DNA from: Stutzerimonas stutzeri RCH2
Lineage (GTDB): Bacteria; Pseudomonadota; Gammaproteobacteria; Pseudomonadales; Pseudomonadaceae
DNA: 64,000 nucleotides
NCBI RefSeq assembly: GCF_000327065.1
Contig: NC_019936.1
Location: forward strand, 1,178,001-1,242,000
Direction: 5' to 3'
Position 1 is the stretch's first letter, and every line of letters begins with the position of its first letter. Made by a program: the position numbers and the translations under genes. The notes under the pieces were generated by a model that searched no databases, was not told where the DNA came from, and was given only the letters and a program-made list of their open reading frames with translations. Shown here piece after piece: positions 1 through 8,629 of this stretch.

Positions 1-1
1 G

Positions 2-604
2 GCGCTGCCTATTGCTCAGTCGATCAGCCGTTTTCCGCTGCCCAACAGCCTAGACGCACTGCCTGCTGACCTGCGCGAACGGATTCTCGCCGTGCAGGAA
101 AAGGCCGGATTCATCCCCAACGTGTTTCTCATGCTGGCCCATCGGCCGGCGGAGTTCCGTGCCTTCTTCGCCTATCACGATGCGCTGATGGAGCGCGAAG
201 CCGACAGCCTGACCCAGGCCGAGAAGGAGATGATCGTGGTCGCGGTCAGCGCCGACCACGGCTGCCTGTATTGCGTGGTCGCCCATGGCGCGATCCTGCG
301 CATCCTCGCCAAGGATGCGCAGCTGGCCGATCAGATCGCCGTCAACTACCGCACCGCACCGATCTCCGAACGCCAGCGCACCATGCTCGATTTCGCCCTG
401 CACCTGGCCGCCGAGCGCGGCGTGCTCGACGACGCCTGGCAGGCGCGGCTGGAAGCCCAGGGTTTCAGCCTCGATGACATCTGGGATATCGGCGCCATCG
501 CCGGGCTGTTCGGCCTCTCCAACCGCCTGGTGTCCGTGGCGCGCACGCCACCCAACGACGAGTTCTATCTGCTGGGCCGTGTGCCCAGGAGCCCCGCGCG
601 CTGA
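2..604 (+). CDS. peroxidase-related AhpD-like (carboxymuconolactone decarboxylase family) protein, 5' truncated by window edge
   Basis: The frame is open from base 2, so the true start lies outside the window; the GTG at 92 is internal. The visible protein (about 200 aa) begins with a FPLPNSLD-like segment and has the AhpD-type redox motif CLYC followed by VVAHGA, where the two cysteines and the following histidine form the active site of AhpD-like alkylhydroperoxidases. The layout fits the 'peroxidase-related enzyme' subgroup of the carboxymuconolactone decarboxylase superfamily, which are small cytoplasmic all-helical proteins. The physiological substrate is unknown. The next gene is a porin on the same strand after a 102-base gap. 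Confidence 0.85.
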   Translation, partial: ALPIAQSISRFPLPNSLDALPADLRERILAVQEKAGFIPNVFLMLAHRPAEFRAFFAYHDALMEREADSLTQAEKEMIVVAVSADHGCLYCVVAHGAILRILAKDAQLADQIAVNYRTAPISERQRTMLDFALHLAAERGVLDDAWQARLEAQGFSLDDIWDIGAIAGLFGLSNRLVSVARTPPNDEFYLLGRVPRSPAR

Positions 605-706
605 GCGCGACACCGCATTACCGCATGACGTGGTAATCCGAGCCCGGGCAGTTCGCAGTCGGGCTCAACAGCTGCATCAACGATCACAACAACAAGAGAG
701 AAAGCT

Positions 707-1981
707 ATGCAACTGAAACCAGCAAGCCGAACCCTTCTGGCCGCCAGCATCGCCGCCGTCGCCCTCGGCGCATCGGGCGTGGCCTCGGCCGCTTTCATCG
801 AAGACAGCAAGGCCGCTGTCGAACTGCGCAACTTCTATATGAACCGCGACTTCCGGCAATCTGGCGCCGCTCAGTCCAAGGCCGAGGAGTGGGCCCAGGG
901 CTTCATCCTGAAAATGGAATCCGGCTACACCGAAGGCCCGGTCGGCTTCGGTCTGGACGCCGTCGGGCTGCTGGGCGTGAAGCTCGATTCCAGTCCGGAC
1001 CGTACCGGCACCGGCATCCTGCAGCGCGATCGCAACGCGCCTAACCGCGCCCAGGATGATTACGGCTCGGCCGGCCTGACGGCAAAGGCCAAGCTGTCCG
1101 CCACCACCCTGCACGTCGGTACCCTGCAGCCGGTGGTGCCCGTGCTGATGCGCAACGACAGCCGCCTGCTGCCACAGACCTACCGTGGCGCCTGGCTGCA
1201 GAGCAAGGAGGTCAGCGGTCTGACGCTGGACCTGGGTATGCTGGACCGCGTCAACCAGCGCGACTCCTCGGACAACGAGGAAATGACAGTCTTCAACGCT
1301 GGTCGGCGCAATATCACCTTCGGTAGCGGGGGCAGTACCAGCGATGAATTCCTCTTCGCCGGAGGTCGCTACGACTGGTCGCCGCAACTGGCCACCAGTT
1401 ACTACTACGGTGGGCTGGACGGCATCTACGACCAGCACAACTTCAATCTGGTCCATGTGCTGCCACTGGGCGACAAGCAGAGCTTCAAGACCGACCTGCG
1501 CTTCGTCCGTTCGACTGACGATGGCGGCAGCAATGTCGACAACGATGCGTTCGGCGCACTGTTCACCTACAAGCTCGGCGGCCACGGCTTCACCGGCGGC
1601 TATCAGCACATGCGCGGCGACACCGGTTTCGCCTATGTCGCCGGGGGTGACAACGCGCTGATCAACCTGCTGCAGATCAACGACTTCGGCAACGAGGACG
1701 AGCGTTCCTGGCAGGTCCGCTACGACTACGACTTCGCCGCCATGGGCGTTCCCGGGCTGACGCTGATGACCCGTTACGTTTCGGGTGACAACGTCGACCG
1801 CGGTGCCGGCGCCAGTGAAGGCAAGACCTGGGAGCGCAACACTGATATTGCCTACGTCATCCAGAGTGGCCCGCTGAAGAATCTCGGCCTGAAGCTGCGC
1901 AACGCCACTACGCGAAGCAACTTCCAGAACGACCTGGACGAGAATCGCGTCATCGTCAGCTACAGCTTGCCGCTCTGGTAA
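707..1981 (+). CDS. OprD-family outer membrane porin
   Basis: 424 aa. It has a clear Sec signal peptide (basic MQLKPASR, then a hydrophobic stretch ending ASA near residue 28), followed by a mature protein starting AFIEDSKA. The sequence has the pattern of OprD porins: ELRNFYMNRDFR near the N-terminus, aromatic alternating beta strands throughout, and a C-terminal strand VIVSYSLPLW ending in an aromatic residue, as expected for BAM recognition. OprD porins are 18-strand channels for small carboxylates and amino acids. It lies just upstream of an ABC importer for amino-acid-like solutes, so it probably supplies the outer-membrane step, but a strong terminator separates the two transcription units. 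The substrate is not deducible from the sequence. Confidence 0.92.
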   Translation: MQLKPASRTLLAASIAAVALGASGVASAAFIEDSKAAVELRNFYMNRDFRQSGAAQSKAEEWAQGFILKMESGYTEGPVGFGLDAVGLLGVKLDSSPDRTGTGILQRDRNAPNRAQDDYGSAGLTAKAKLSATTLHVGTLQPVVPVLMRNDSRLLPQTYRGAWLQSKEVSGLTLDLGMLDRVNQRDSSDNEEMTVFNAGRRNITFGSGGSTSDEFLFAGGRYDWSPQLATSYYYGGLDGIYDQHNFNLVHVLPLGDKQSFKTDLRFVRSTDDGGSNVDNDAFGALFTYKLGGHGFTGGYQHMRGDTGFAYVAGGDNALINLLQINDFGNEDERSWQVRYDYDFAAMGVPGLTLMTRYVSGDNVDRGAGASEGKTWERNTDIAYVIQSGPLKNLGLKLRNATTRSNFQNDLDENRVIVSYSLPLW

Positions 1982-2017
1982 GCGCAACGCCGCAGCACCT
2001 CTCCTCGTTGGAATTTT

Positions 2018-2043
2018 CCGGGCCGCACAGGCCCGGCTTTTTT
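2018..2043 (+). terminator. Rho-independent terminator after the porin gene
   Basis: A perfect 7-bp stem (CCGGGCC / GGCCCGG) with a 5-base loop is followed by a run of T, 37 bases after the porin stop codon. Confidence 0.9.
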
Positions 2044-2206
2044 GCGTTGTCCGAGGAGCTACTTCGGCATTCGGGCGCCATAAAAACGGGGACGAACCCC
2101 AGAGCCTGGGGCACTGGGCAACTGGTGTAGAGCGGGCTATATGATGGCCATTTGACTGCAAGTTGCACGCTTTACCGCTCAATCGCCCGTTTGAAAAAGC
2201 CACTTG

Positions 2207-2242
2207 CCGTATACGGAAACTGATTGTTATCGTTTACGTAAA
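2207..2242 (+). promoter_or_regulatory. two palindromes in the leader of the ABC importer operon (candidate operator)
   Basis: Two perfect 10-bp palindromes, CCGTATACGG (2207-2216) and TTTACGTAAA (2233-2242), sit 26 bases centre to centre and 59 bases before the ATP-binding gene start. The 257-base gap holds nothing else I can identify. Paired palindromes in this position suggest an operator for a dimeric regulator, but no regulator gene is adjacent. Confidence 0.4.
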
Positions 2243-2300
2243 GGTCATGCAGCGACCTGCGCCATAACCAACAACAACAATCAAGGTTAGAGGGCACCCA

Positions 2301-3077
2301 ATGGAACCAGAGTTCGTGCTGGAAACGCGCGGCCTGACCAAGGAATTCCGCGGCTTCACCGCAGTGGATTCCGTCGATCTGAAGGTCCGTCAGGGTCACA
2401 TCCATGCGCTTATCGGCCCCAACGGCGCCGGCAAGACCACCGTATTCAATCTGCTCACCAAATTCCTCACGCCTACCCGCGGCGAGATCCTCTATCGCGG
2501 CAAGAACATCACCTCGATGAAGGCCAACGAGATCGCCCGGCTCGGCCTGGTGCGCTCGTTCCAGATTTCCGCAGTGTTCGGCCACATGAGCGTGCTGGAG
2601 AACGTGCGTGTAGCGCTGCAGCAGAAGATGGGCAACTCCTTCCATTTCTGGAGATCCGAACGCAGCCTGCGCGAGCTGGACGACCAGGTGATGCAGCTGC
2701 TCGCTGAAGTCGACCTGCAATCCTTCGCCCAGACCCTGGCAGTCGAGCTGCCCTACGGCCGCAAGCGCGCGCTGGAGCTGGCCACCACCCTGGCGCTCGA
2801 CCCCTTCGTGCTGCTGCTCGACGAACCGACCCAGGGCATGGGCAGCGAAGACGTCGACATGGTCGTCGAGCTGGTGCGCAAGGCCGCGGCCAACCGTACG
2901 GTGCTGATGGTCGAGCACAACCTCAGCGTGGTCAGCCGCCTGTGCGATCGCATCACTGTGCTGGCGCGCGGATCAGTACTCGCCGAGGGCGATTACGAAA
3001 GCGTTTCGGCCAACCCGCAGGTGCGCGAGGCCTACCTCGGCAGCGAAGCCGCGGCACTTGAGGAGGCGCACGCATGA
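2301..3077 (+). CDS. branched-chain/aromatic-type ABC importer, ATP-binding protein (LivG-like)
   Basis: 258 aa, the normal LivG length. It has Walker A GPNGAGKTT, a signature region read as LPYGRKR in place of LSGGQ (typical of LivG-like subunits), Walker B VLLLDEP, and the switch histidine in VEHN. It hydrolyses ATP at the inner face of the membrane as half of a heterodimer with the following gene. An AGAGGG ribosome site precedes the ATG. The last four bases overlap the next start (ATGA), so translation is coupled. This is the first gene of a five-gene importer cluster in which both ATPase genes precede the binding protein and permeases. Confidence 0.93.
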   Translation: MEPEFVLETRGLTKEFRGFTAVDSVDLKVRQGHIHALIGPNGAGKTTVFNLLTKFLTPTRGEILYRGKNITSMKANEIARLGLVRSFQISAVFGHMSVLENVRVALQQKMGNSFHFWRSERSLRELDDQVMQLLAEVDLQSFAQTLAVELPYGRKRALELATTLALDPFVLLLDEPTQGMGSEDVDMVVELVRKAAANRTVLMVEHNLSVVSRLCDRITVLARGSVLAEGDYESVSANPQVREAYLGSEAAALEEAHA

Positions 3078-3790
3078 ATCCACCCATGGACCGCGATCAG
3101 CTGCGCGTCAGCGATCTGCATGCCTTCTACGGCGAGTCGCACATTCTGCACGGTGTCGATCTGGTGGTTGGCCGCGGCGAGCTGGTGACCCTGCTCGGAC
3201 GCAACGGCGCCGGGCGCTCCACCACGCTGCGCGCGATCATGAACATGGTCGGTCGCCGCACCGGCTCCATCGTGGTCAACGGCAACGAGACCATCGGCAT
3301 GCCGGCCCACCAGATTCCGCGGCTGGGCGTTGGCTACTGCCCGGAAGAGCGCGGCATCTTCGCTAGCCTGAGCGTCGAGGAAAACCTCCTGCTGCCGCCC
3401 ACGGTGCGCAGCGGCGGCATGAGCCTGGACGAACTCTACGAGATGTTTCCCAACCTCTACGAACGTCGCTTCAGCCAGGGCACGCGGCTCTCCGGCGGCG
3501 AGCAGCAGATGCTGGCCATGGCGCGCATCCTGCGCACCGGCGCCAACCTGCTGCTGCTCGACGAGATCACCGAAGGCCTGGCGCCGGTCATCGTGCAGAA
3601 GCTTGGCGAGGTACTGATCAAGCTCAAGCAGCGCGGCCTGACCATCGTCCTGGTGGAGCAGAACTTCCGCTTCGCCGCGCCGTTGGCCGACCGCCATTAC
3701 GTCATGGAGCACGGCCGCATCATCGAAGAGATCGAGGCGGCCGACCTGGATTCGAAGAAGGATTTCCTCAATTCCTGTCTCGGGGTGTGA
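3074..3790 (+). CDS. branched-chain/aromatic-type ABC importer, ATP-binding protein (LivF-like)
   Basis: 238 aa, LivF length. The signature LSGGEQQ, Walker B LLLLDEI and switch histidine region VEQN (Q-N in place of H-N, usual for LivF) are all visible. The Walker A loop reads GRNGAGRST: arginine stands where the conserved lysine that contacts the ATP phosphates is expected. The partner ATPase keeps its lysine, so the dimer may be catalytically asymmetric. It begins inside the stop codon of the LivG-like gene and is followed after 86 bases by the binding-protein gene. Confidence 0.92.
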   Translation: MNPPMDRDQLRVSDLHAFYGESHILHGVDLVVGRGELVTLLGRNGAGRSTTLRAIMNMVGRRTGSIVVNGNETIGMPAHQIPRLGVGYCPEERGIFASLSVEENLLLPPTVRSGGMSLDELYEMFPNLYERRFSQGTRLSGGEQQMLAMARILRTGANLLLLDEITEGLAPVIVQKLGEVLIKLKQRGLTIVLVEQNFRFAAPLADRHYVMEHGRIIEEIEAADLDSKKDFLNSCLGV

Positions 3791-3876
3791 GCCCCGCACG
3801 ACTCAGCAAAGCAGTAACCGGCCGCAGTGGATGCCGGCCCCCGACCACAACAAAAACAATCGAGAGTGGTGAATAC

Positions 3877-5094
3877 ATGAGCTTTTTCCGCAAGAGTGCG
3901 AGCGCCATCCTGGCTTCTTCCCTGATCGCCTCGGCCGCCCAGGCCGAGATCAGCAACGACGAGATCCGTATCGGCTACCTGGCCGATATGTCCGGCACCT
4001 ATCGCGACCTGTCCGGCCCGGGCGGCCTGGAGGCGCTGAAGATGGCGGTGGAGGATTTCGGCGGCAAGGTCGATGGCAAAAAGATCGTCGTCTTCCATGC
4101 CGACGACCTGAACAAGCCTGACGTCGGCGCCAACACTGTGCGCCAGTGGATCGACGAGCGTAACGTCGACATGGTGACCGGCATGGTCGCCAGCTCCGTG
4201 GTACTGGCGGCGAGCAAGGTGGTGGAGCAGGGCGGCAAGCTGGCGCTGATCTCCGGTGCCGCGGCTTCCAGCATCACCAATGAGTTCTGCTCGCCGAACC
4301 ACATCCACTGGACCTACGACACCTACGCGCTGGCCAATGGCACGGCCAAGGCAGTGCTCGCCGATGGAGGCAAGAGCTGGTACATCCTCACCGCCGACTA
4401 TGCCTTCGGCCACGCCATGGAAGCCGACATCACCAAGGTGGTGGAAGGTGATGGCGGGAGTGTCGTCGGCAAGGTTCGCCATCCGTTCCCGAGCAATGAT
4501 TTCTCCTCGTACATGTTGCAAGCGCAAGGCTCCGGTGCCGAGGTGATCGCCCTGGCCAACGCCGGCGCCGATACGGTCAACTCGCTGAAGACTGCCAGCG
4601 AATTCGGCGTTACCCAGTCCGGGCAGAAGCTCGCCGGGATGGTGGTGTTCCTCAACGACATCCATGCCATGGGCCTGGATGTGACCCAGGGCCTGATGCT
4701 GACTACCGGCTGGTACTGGGACATGAACGATGACACCCGTGCCTGGGCCAAGCGCTACTACGAGCGCACCAAGCGCATGCCGGGCATGGTGCACGCCGGC
4801 ATCTATTCGGCCACCACCCATTATCTGAACGCGGTGAAAGCCGCCGGCACCGACGAGACGGTCGCGGTACGTGCGCAGATGGCCAAGACCCCGATCAACG
4901 ACATGTTCGCCAAGGACGGTCGCATCCGTGAGGACGGCCGCATGGTCCACGACATGTATCTGGTGCAGGTCAAGACGCCGGCCGAATCGACTGGCGAGTG
5001 GGACTTGTACAAGGTGGTCAGCACCATTCCAGGCGAGCAGGCCTACCGGCCGATCGCCGAAACCCAATGCACCAAGCTGGTCGCCAAGGACTGA
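3877..5094 (+). CDS. ABC importer periplasmic substrate-binding protein (LivJ/LivK-type)
   Basis: 405 aa from ATG 3877. This start is chosen over the upstream in-frame GTG at 3787 because it gives a proper Sec signal peptide (MSFFRKSASAILAS...AQA) and is preceded by GAGAGTGG. The mature protein starts EISNDEIRIGYLADMSG, the usual opening of type I periplasmic binding proteins of the hydrophobic amino acid/amide family, and the lobes continue with ALISGAAAS and DYAFGH motifs. It captures the solute in the periplasm and delivers it to the LivH/LivM-like permeases. The closest relatives I recall are annotated only as ABC substrate-binding proteins; a branched-chain amino acid, amide or aromatic acid ligand are all possible. 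Confidence 0.92.
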   Translation: MSFFRKSASAILASSLIASAAQAEISNDEIRIGYLADMSGTYRDLSGPGGLEALKMAVEDFGGKVDGKKIVVFHADDLNKPDVGANTVRQWIDERNVDMVTGMVASSVVLAASKVVEQGGKLALISGAAASSITNEFCSPNHIHWTYDTYALANGTAKAVLADGGKSWYILTADYAFGHAMEADITKVVEGDGGSVVGKVRHPFPSNDFSSYMLQAQGSGAEVIALANAGADTVNSLKTASEFGVTQSGQKLAGMVVFLNDIHAMGLDVTQGLMLTTGWYWDMNDDTRAWAKRYYERTKRMPGMVHAGIYSATTHYLNAVKAAGTDETVAVRAQMAKTPINDMFAKDGRIREDGRMVHDMYLVQVKTPAESTGEWDLYKVVSTIPGEQAYRPIAETQCTKLVAKD

Positions 5095-5112
5095 CCGACT
5101 AGGCCGCGCTAT

Positions 5113-5136
5113 CACCCGGTCGGTAACGGCCGGGTG
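5113..5136 (+). other. intra-operon stem-loop after the binding-protein gene
   Basis: CACCCGG (5113-5119) pairs with CCGGGTG (5130-5136). No T run follows. It lies between the binding-protein stop and the first permease. Hairpins here commonly protect the upstream message from 3' decay, which would give more binding protein than permease; that role is inferred. Confidence 0.5.
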
Positions 5137-5163
5137 CCACGGACTTCCTTTGGGTGGTGAACC

Positions 5164-6051
5164 ATGACTCTCGTATTCGGCGTACCCCTGAGCGTGCTGC
5201 TCGGGCAGCTGCTGCTCGGCCTGATCAACGGCGCGTTCTACGCGCTGCTGAGCCTGGGCCTGGCGATCATCTTCGGCCTGCTGCGCATCATCAACTTCGC
5301 CCATGGCGCCCAGTACATGCTCGGCGCTTTCGTGGCCTTCCTCGGGCTGAACTACCTGGGTGTGAGCTACTGGTTCGCACTGGTGCTGGCGCCGTTGGTA
5401 GTGGGCTGTCTGGGCATGGCCATCGAGCGCGGGCTGCTGCGGCGCATCGCCGGTGAAGACCACCTTTACGGATTGCTGCTGACCTTCGGCCTGGCGCTGA
5501 TCGTCGAGGGCAGCTTCGTCAAGCTGTTCGGCGTGTCCGGCTCGTCCTATCCGATGCCGGAGCTGCTGCGCGGCGGCTTCAATCTTGGCTTCATGTTCCT
5601 GCCGACCTACCGCGCCTGGGTAATCGTCGCCGCGCTGGTGGTGTGCCTGGCGACCTGGTACGTCATCGAACGCACCCGGCTGGGTTCCTACCTGCGCGCC
5701 GGCACCGAGAACCCGAAACTGATGCAGGGCTTCGGCATCAACGTACCGCTGCTGGTGACCCTGACCTATGGCTATGGCGTGGCGCTGGCGGCGTTCGCCG
5801 GCGTGCTGGCGGCGCCGATCTACGCGGTGACACCGGGCATGGGCTCGAATCTGCTGATCGTGGTGTTCGCCGTGGTGGTGATTGGCGGCATGGGGTCGAT
5901 CCTCGGCGCCATCGTTACCGGTATCGCCATGGGCCTGATCGAGGGCCTGACCAAGGTGTTCTATCCGGAAGCGGCCAACACCGTGGTGTTCCTGGTCATG
6001 GTGGCGGTGCTGCTGATTCGTCCTGCGGGACTCTTTGGTAAGGAGGCATGA
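5164..6051 (+). CDS. branched-chain/aromatic-type ABC importer permease (LivH-like)
   Basis: 295 aa, strongly hydrophobic with about eight predicted membrane segments. The N-terminal LINGAFYALLSLGLAIIFGLLRIINFAHG pattern (inspected around residues 20-45) is the LivH hallmark, and the C-terminal GGMGSILGAI segment matches the cytoplasmic coupling region. It forms the inner-membrane pore with the next gene product. A TGGGTGG sequence lies just before the ATG, and the stop overlaps the next start by four bases. Confidence 0.93.
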   Translation: MTLVFGVPLSVLLGQLLLGLINGAFYALLSLGLAIIFGLLRIINFAHGAQYMLGAFVAFLGLNYLGVSYWFALVLAPLVVGCLGMAIERGLLRRIAGEDHLYGLLLTFGLALIVEGSFVKLFGVSGSSYPMPELLRGGFNLGFMFLPTYRAWVIVAALVVCLATWYVIERTRLGSYLRAGTENPKLMQGFGINVPLLVTLTYGYGVALAAFAGVLAAPIYAVTPGMGSNLLIVVFAVVVIGGMGSILGAIVTGIAMGLIEGLTKVFYPEAANTVVFLVMVAVLLIRPAGLFGKEA

Positions 6052-7061
6052 GCATGACGAATCCAGCAAACGTGCAGGCCGCAGCGCTGCGGCATGCCAG
6101 CGTGGTACGCGAGCGCAGGCATGCAGCCGCGCGGCGGCAGAAGGTCTTCTATGCGGTGCTGCTGGTGATCGCTCTGTTGGCGCCGCTGGCGGTGTATCCG
6201 GTGTTCCTGATGAAGCTGCTGTGCTTCGCGCTGTTCGCCTGCGCCTTCAACCTGCTGCTGGGCTACGCGGGGCTGCTGTCCTTCGGCCATGCCGCGTTCT
6301 TCGCCACCGGCGGCTACATCACCGGCTACATGCTGAGCAGCTATAGCGGGCTCAGCACCGAGCTGGGCATCCTTGCCGGCACCCTGGCCTCGACGGTGCT
6401 AGGGGGGCTGTTCGGCATGCTGGCGATTCGCAGGCAGGGCATCTACTTCGCCATGATCACCCTGGCGCTGGCGCAGTTGGTGTTCTTCGTCTTCGTCCAG
6501 GCGCCGTTCACCGGCGGCGAAAACGGTCTGCAGGGCGTCCCGCGTGGACATCTGTTCGGCCTTGTCGACATGAAGAACAACATGGCCATGTACTACTTCG
6601 TGCTGGCGGTGTTCGTCCTTGGCTTCGCCATCATCCAGCGCACCATCCATTCGCCGTACGGCCAGGTGCTCAAGGCCATCCGCGAGAACGAGCCGCGTGC
6701 GGTGTCGCTCGGCTACAACGTCGATCGGCACAAGCTGCTGGCGTTCGTCATCTCCGCGGCGCTTGCCGGCCTGGCTGGCGCGACCAAGACCGTGGTGTTT
6801 CAGCTGGCCTCGCTGACCGACGCGCACTGGCACATGTCCGGCGAGGTCATCCTGATGACCCTGCTTGGCGGCGTCGGCACCATCCTCGGGCCGCTGGTCG
6901 GCGCCACCGTGGTGGTGACGCTGCAGAGTTCGCTGTCCAACGGACCACTTGGGGAGTGGGTGCACGTCATTCTCGGGGTGATCTTCGTGCTCTGCGTGCT
7001 GCTGTTCCGCTCCGGCATCGTCGGCTGGCTGGAACGGCTGGTTAAGCGCAACTTCAAGTAG
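6048..7061 (+). CDS. branched-chain/aromatic-type ABC importer permease (LivM-like)
   Basis: 337 aa. A cytoplasmic arginine/alanine-rich N-terminus of about 30 residues precedes a series of membrane helices. LLLGYAGLLSFGHAAFF, the GGENGLQGVPR loop and IRENEPRAVSLGYN are typical of LivM family permeases. It completes the importer. The start overlaps the LivH-like stop (ATGA); an alternative ATG at 6054 is only two codons downstream. Confidence 0.93.
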   Translation: MSMTNPANVQAAALRHASVVRERRHAAARRQKVFYAVLLVIALLAPLAVYPVFLMKLLCFALFACAFNLLLGYAGLLSFGHAAFFATGGYITGYMLSSYSGLSTELGILAGTLASTVLGGLFGMLAIRRQGIYFAMITLALAQLVFFVFVQAPFTGGENGLQGVPRGHLFGLVDMKNNMAMYYFVLAVFVLGFAIIQRTIHSPYGQVLKAIRENEPRAVSLGYNVDRHKLLAFVISAALAGLAGATKTVVFQLASLTDAHWHMSGEVILMTLLGGVGTILGPLVGATVVVTLQSSLSNGPLGEWVHVILGVIFVLCVLLFRSGIVGWLERLVKRNFK

Positions 7062-7166
7062 CGGCTCGATGCGGCACCGCCCGGATTGCGCCGGGCGGTG
7101 CCTTGCCTTTCGAACCCGGCGGTTAGATGCGTGCCTAACCTGCAGACCCCTCGAGAGGACACCGTC

Positions 7167-7364
7167 ATGCCTGGCATCGAATCGCAGCAACCCTCGCAGC
7201 CCGTCTGGCCGTGGCGAGCCGACGAATCGCCGCTCAACGATCTGGACGATGCCGAGAGCGACACCGAACTGGACGGCCCGGATGAGCTGCCGGAAGAGGT
7301 GCTCGAGCAGCTGGAAAAAGTCGCTCCACCACCAGAGCCGATCCCCGATCCGGGACCGCTGTAG
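7167..7364 (+). CDS. small acidic, proline-rich hypothetical protein
   Basis: 65 aa from ATG 7167 (MPGIESQQPSQ...); GAGAGGA at 7152-7158 is a good ribosome site, so the longer reading from 7086 is rejected. About a third of the residues are D/E, and the C-terminus is PPPEPIPDPGPL. It has no signal peptide or membrane segment and matches no family I recognise. It follows the permease gene by 105 bases and is bounded downstream by a hairpin, so it may be the last cistron of the importer operon. Confidence 0.55.
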   Translation: MPGIESQQPSQPVWPWRADESPLNDLDDAESDTELDGPDELPEEVLEQLEKVAPPPEPIPDPGPL

Positions 7365-7392
7365 CTCCAGAACTTTGCCTGCCGGAAACGAA

Positions 7393-7416
7393 AAGGCCCC
7401 GACGAGTCGGGGCCTT
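7393..7416. terminator. terminator-like hairpin at the left edge of the island
   Basis: AAGGCCCCGA pairs with TCGGGGCCTT around a 4-base loop. The T run is better on the minus strand (AAAA precedes the stem), so it may end transcription from both sides. Confidence 0.7.
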
Positions 7417-8629
7417 CAGCCGAGTGCCTGACGGACTAGACGTTAATCACACGTTTAAACGTTGATCGGTCGGCAAAGGCCCGGGAGCACTAGGTTTCGC
7501 AGGGAAATCATGTCACGGCCTTTGCGGGAATCGTTGGAAGTACCCCCAGTTGTACCCCAAGGGGCCATCGGGATCATAGATCAGCCCGGATGACGATGCC
7601 AGCCTAGCACGCTCTGTCTTCGCGGCCTGCGGCCTTGACCAAGAGGCGCTGCCTCTTGGAACTCCGTTCTCGCCGAAGGGCAAGGGTGCAGGGGGTAGAG
7701 CATCCCTGCACCCTGCCGAAAGTCTGCTGCGCTGCATGGGCGTCAATGGTGCGCTGCGCCGGGTGCTCACCCGTTCGGTGCTCGCCTGCGGCTGCGCTCC
7801 GCTGCGGCTTGCGCGCCCGCCATTGACCCCCACTACGCGCGAATCGGCCCCAATGCCGAGCCGCTTCTCCAGATGCCGCTGGATCAGCCTTGCACGCAAG
7901 CTGCCTGTGCAGGAGTGGCATGGCTACCATGCCGCCTCTGCACAGGTAGCCGACAAGGCCGAAGGCCGCGTCAGTGCCATAGGCAGGGGATATGTACGCG
8001 TCTGCCGCAGCGCCCTTATCCATTGCACTGCTCGGATGCCACGAGATGGGCCGTCACTGCGCGCCGCAGTGACGGCCCCGCCGACGCCGCCAACAATACG
8101 GGCGAAAGCCAGATCCTATTGCGTGCGGCATACATGATGATGGCCGTCCTACACTGACCGGGCAGTTGCCAAGACCGATGGGCTTCGTACATCGGCAACC
8201 CCAACAGCGTAGGTTCCTGCAAGCGCTGGCCCGTCAGGGCGGAACCACCCCAGGTATGCCCAGGCTCCGACCGCATACCGGCCCTACCCAGGGCGGAGCC
8301 TTCTTCGTCTGTTTGAACTCATCCCTACCGCGCCGCCTGGCGCACCGTCCTTTGCGGCAATTACCTGTGCGCAACGCACCGGGCTCCCGCTGCATTTCTC
8401 ATCCCACTCACTTCATAGGAGGACTCGTCCACGTTCGCATCACTTTCGTCTTGTAGTACCTCCGTCCGGGCTTCCAGCAGGGAGCAAGACGGACGCCTCA
8501 TTCGAGGCTCTGGTGTCTCCTGAACACCATGCCCTTGCCCTCACGGGATCTCGCCTTGGCGAGTTGGCACCAACACTAACCACTGAATTTCAGGACAACG
8601 CAGTACGGCACTTTACTGGGAGGCCGCAA
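7417..8629. other. 1.2-kb region without a convincing gene; probable ICE remnant and island left end
   Basis: No open frame here has a ribosome site or a recognisable protein; the frames that are open on both strands look like GC-rich artefacts. Near 7540-7558 are two TACCCC(C) repeats resembling those upstream of the right-end integrase. From about 7600 the sequence has the look of the non-coding leader that precedes the integrase-domain gene in clc/PAGI-2-type conjugative elements. That resemblance is from memory and was not searched. Confidence 0.45.

Noticed and set aside
677..2203. 508-residue minus-strand frame across the porin gene
   Set aside because: Antisense shadow; the porin on the plus strand has a signal peptide and family motifs.
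3697..6069. 790-residue minus-strand frame across the importer genes
   Set aside because: It is rich in H, Q, R and G as expected for antisense of high-GC genes, while the plus strand encodes clear transporter proteins.
7513..8157. Overlapping open frames in the ICE-like leader (both strands)
   Set aside because: None has a ribosome site or a plausible protein; they are open because of GC bias. Treated as non-coding.
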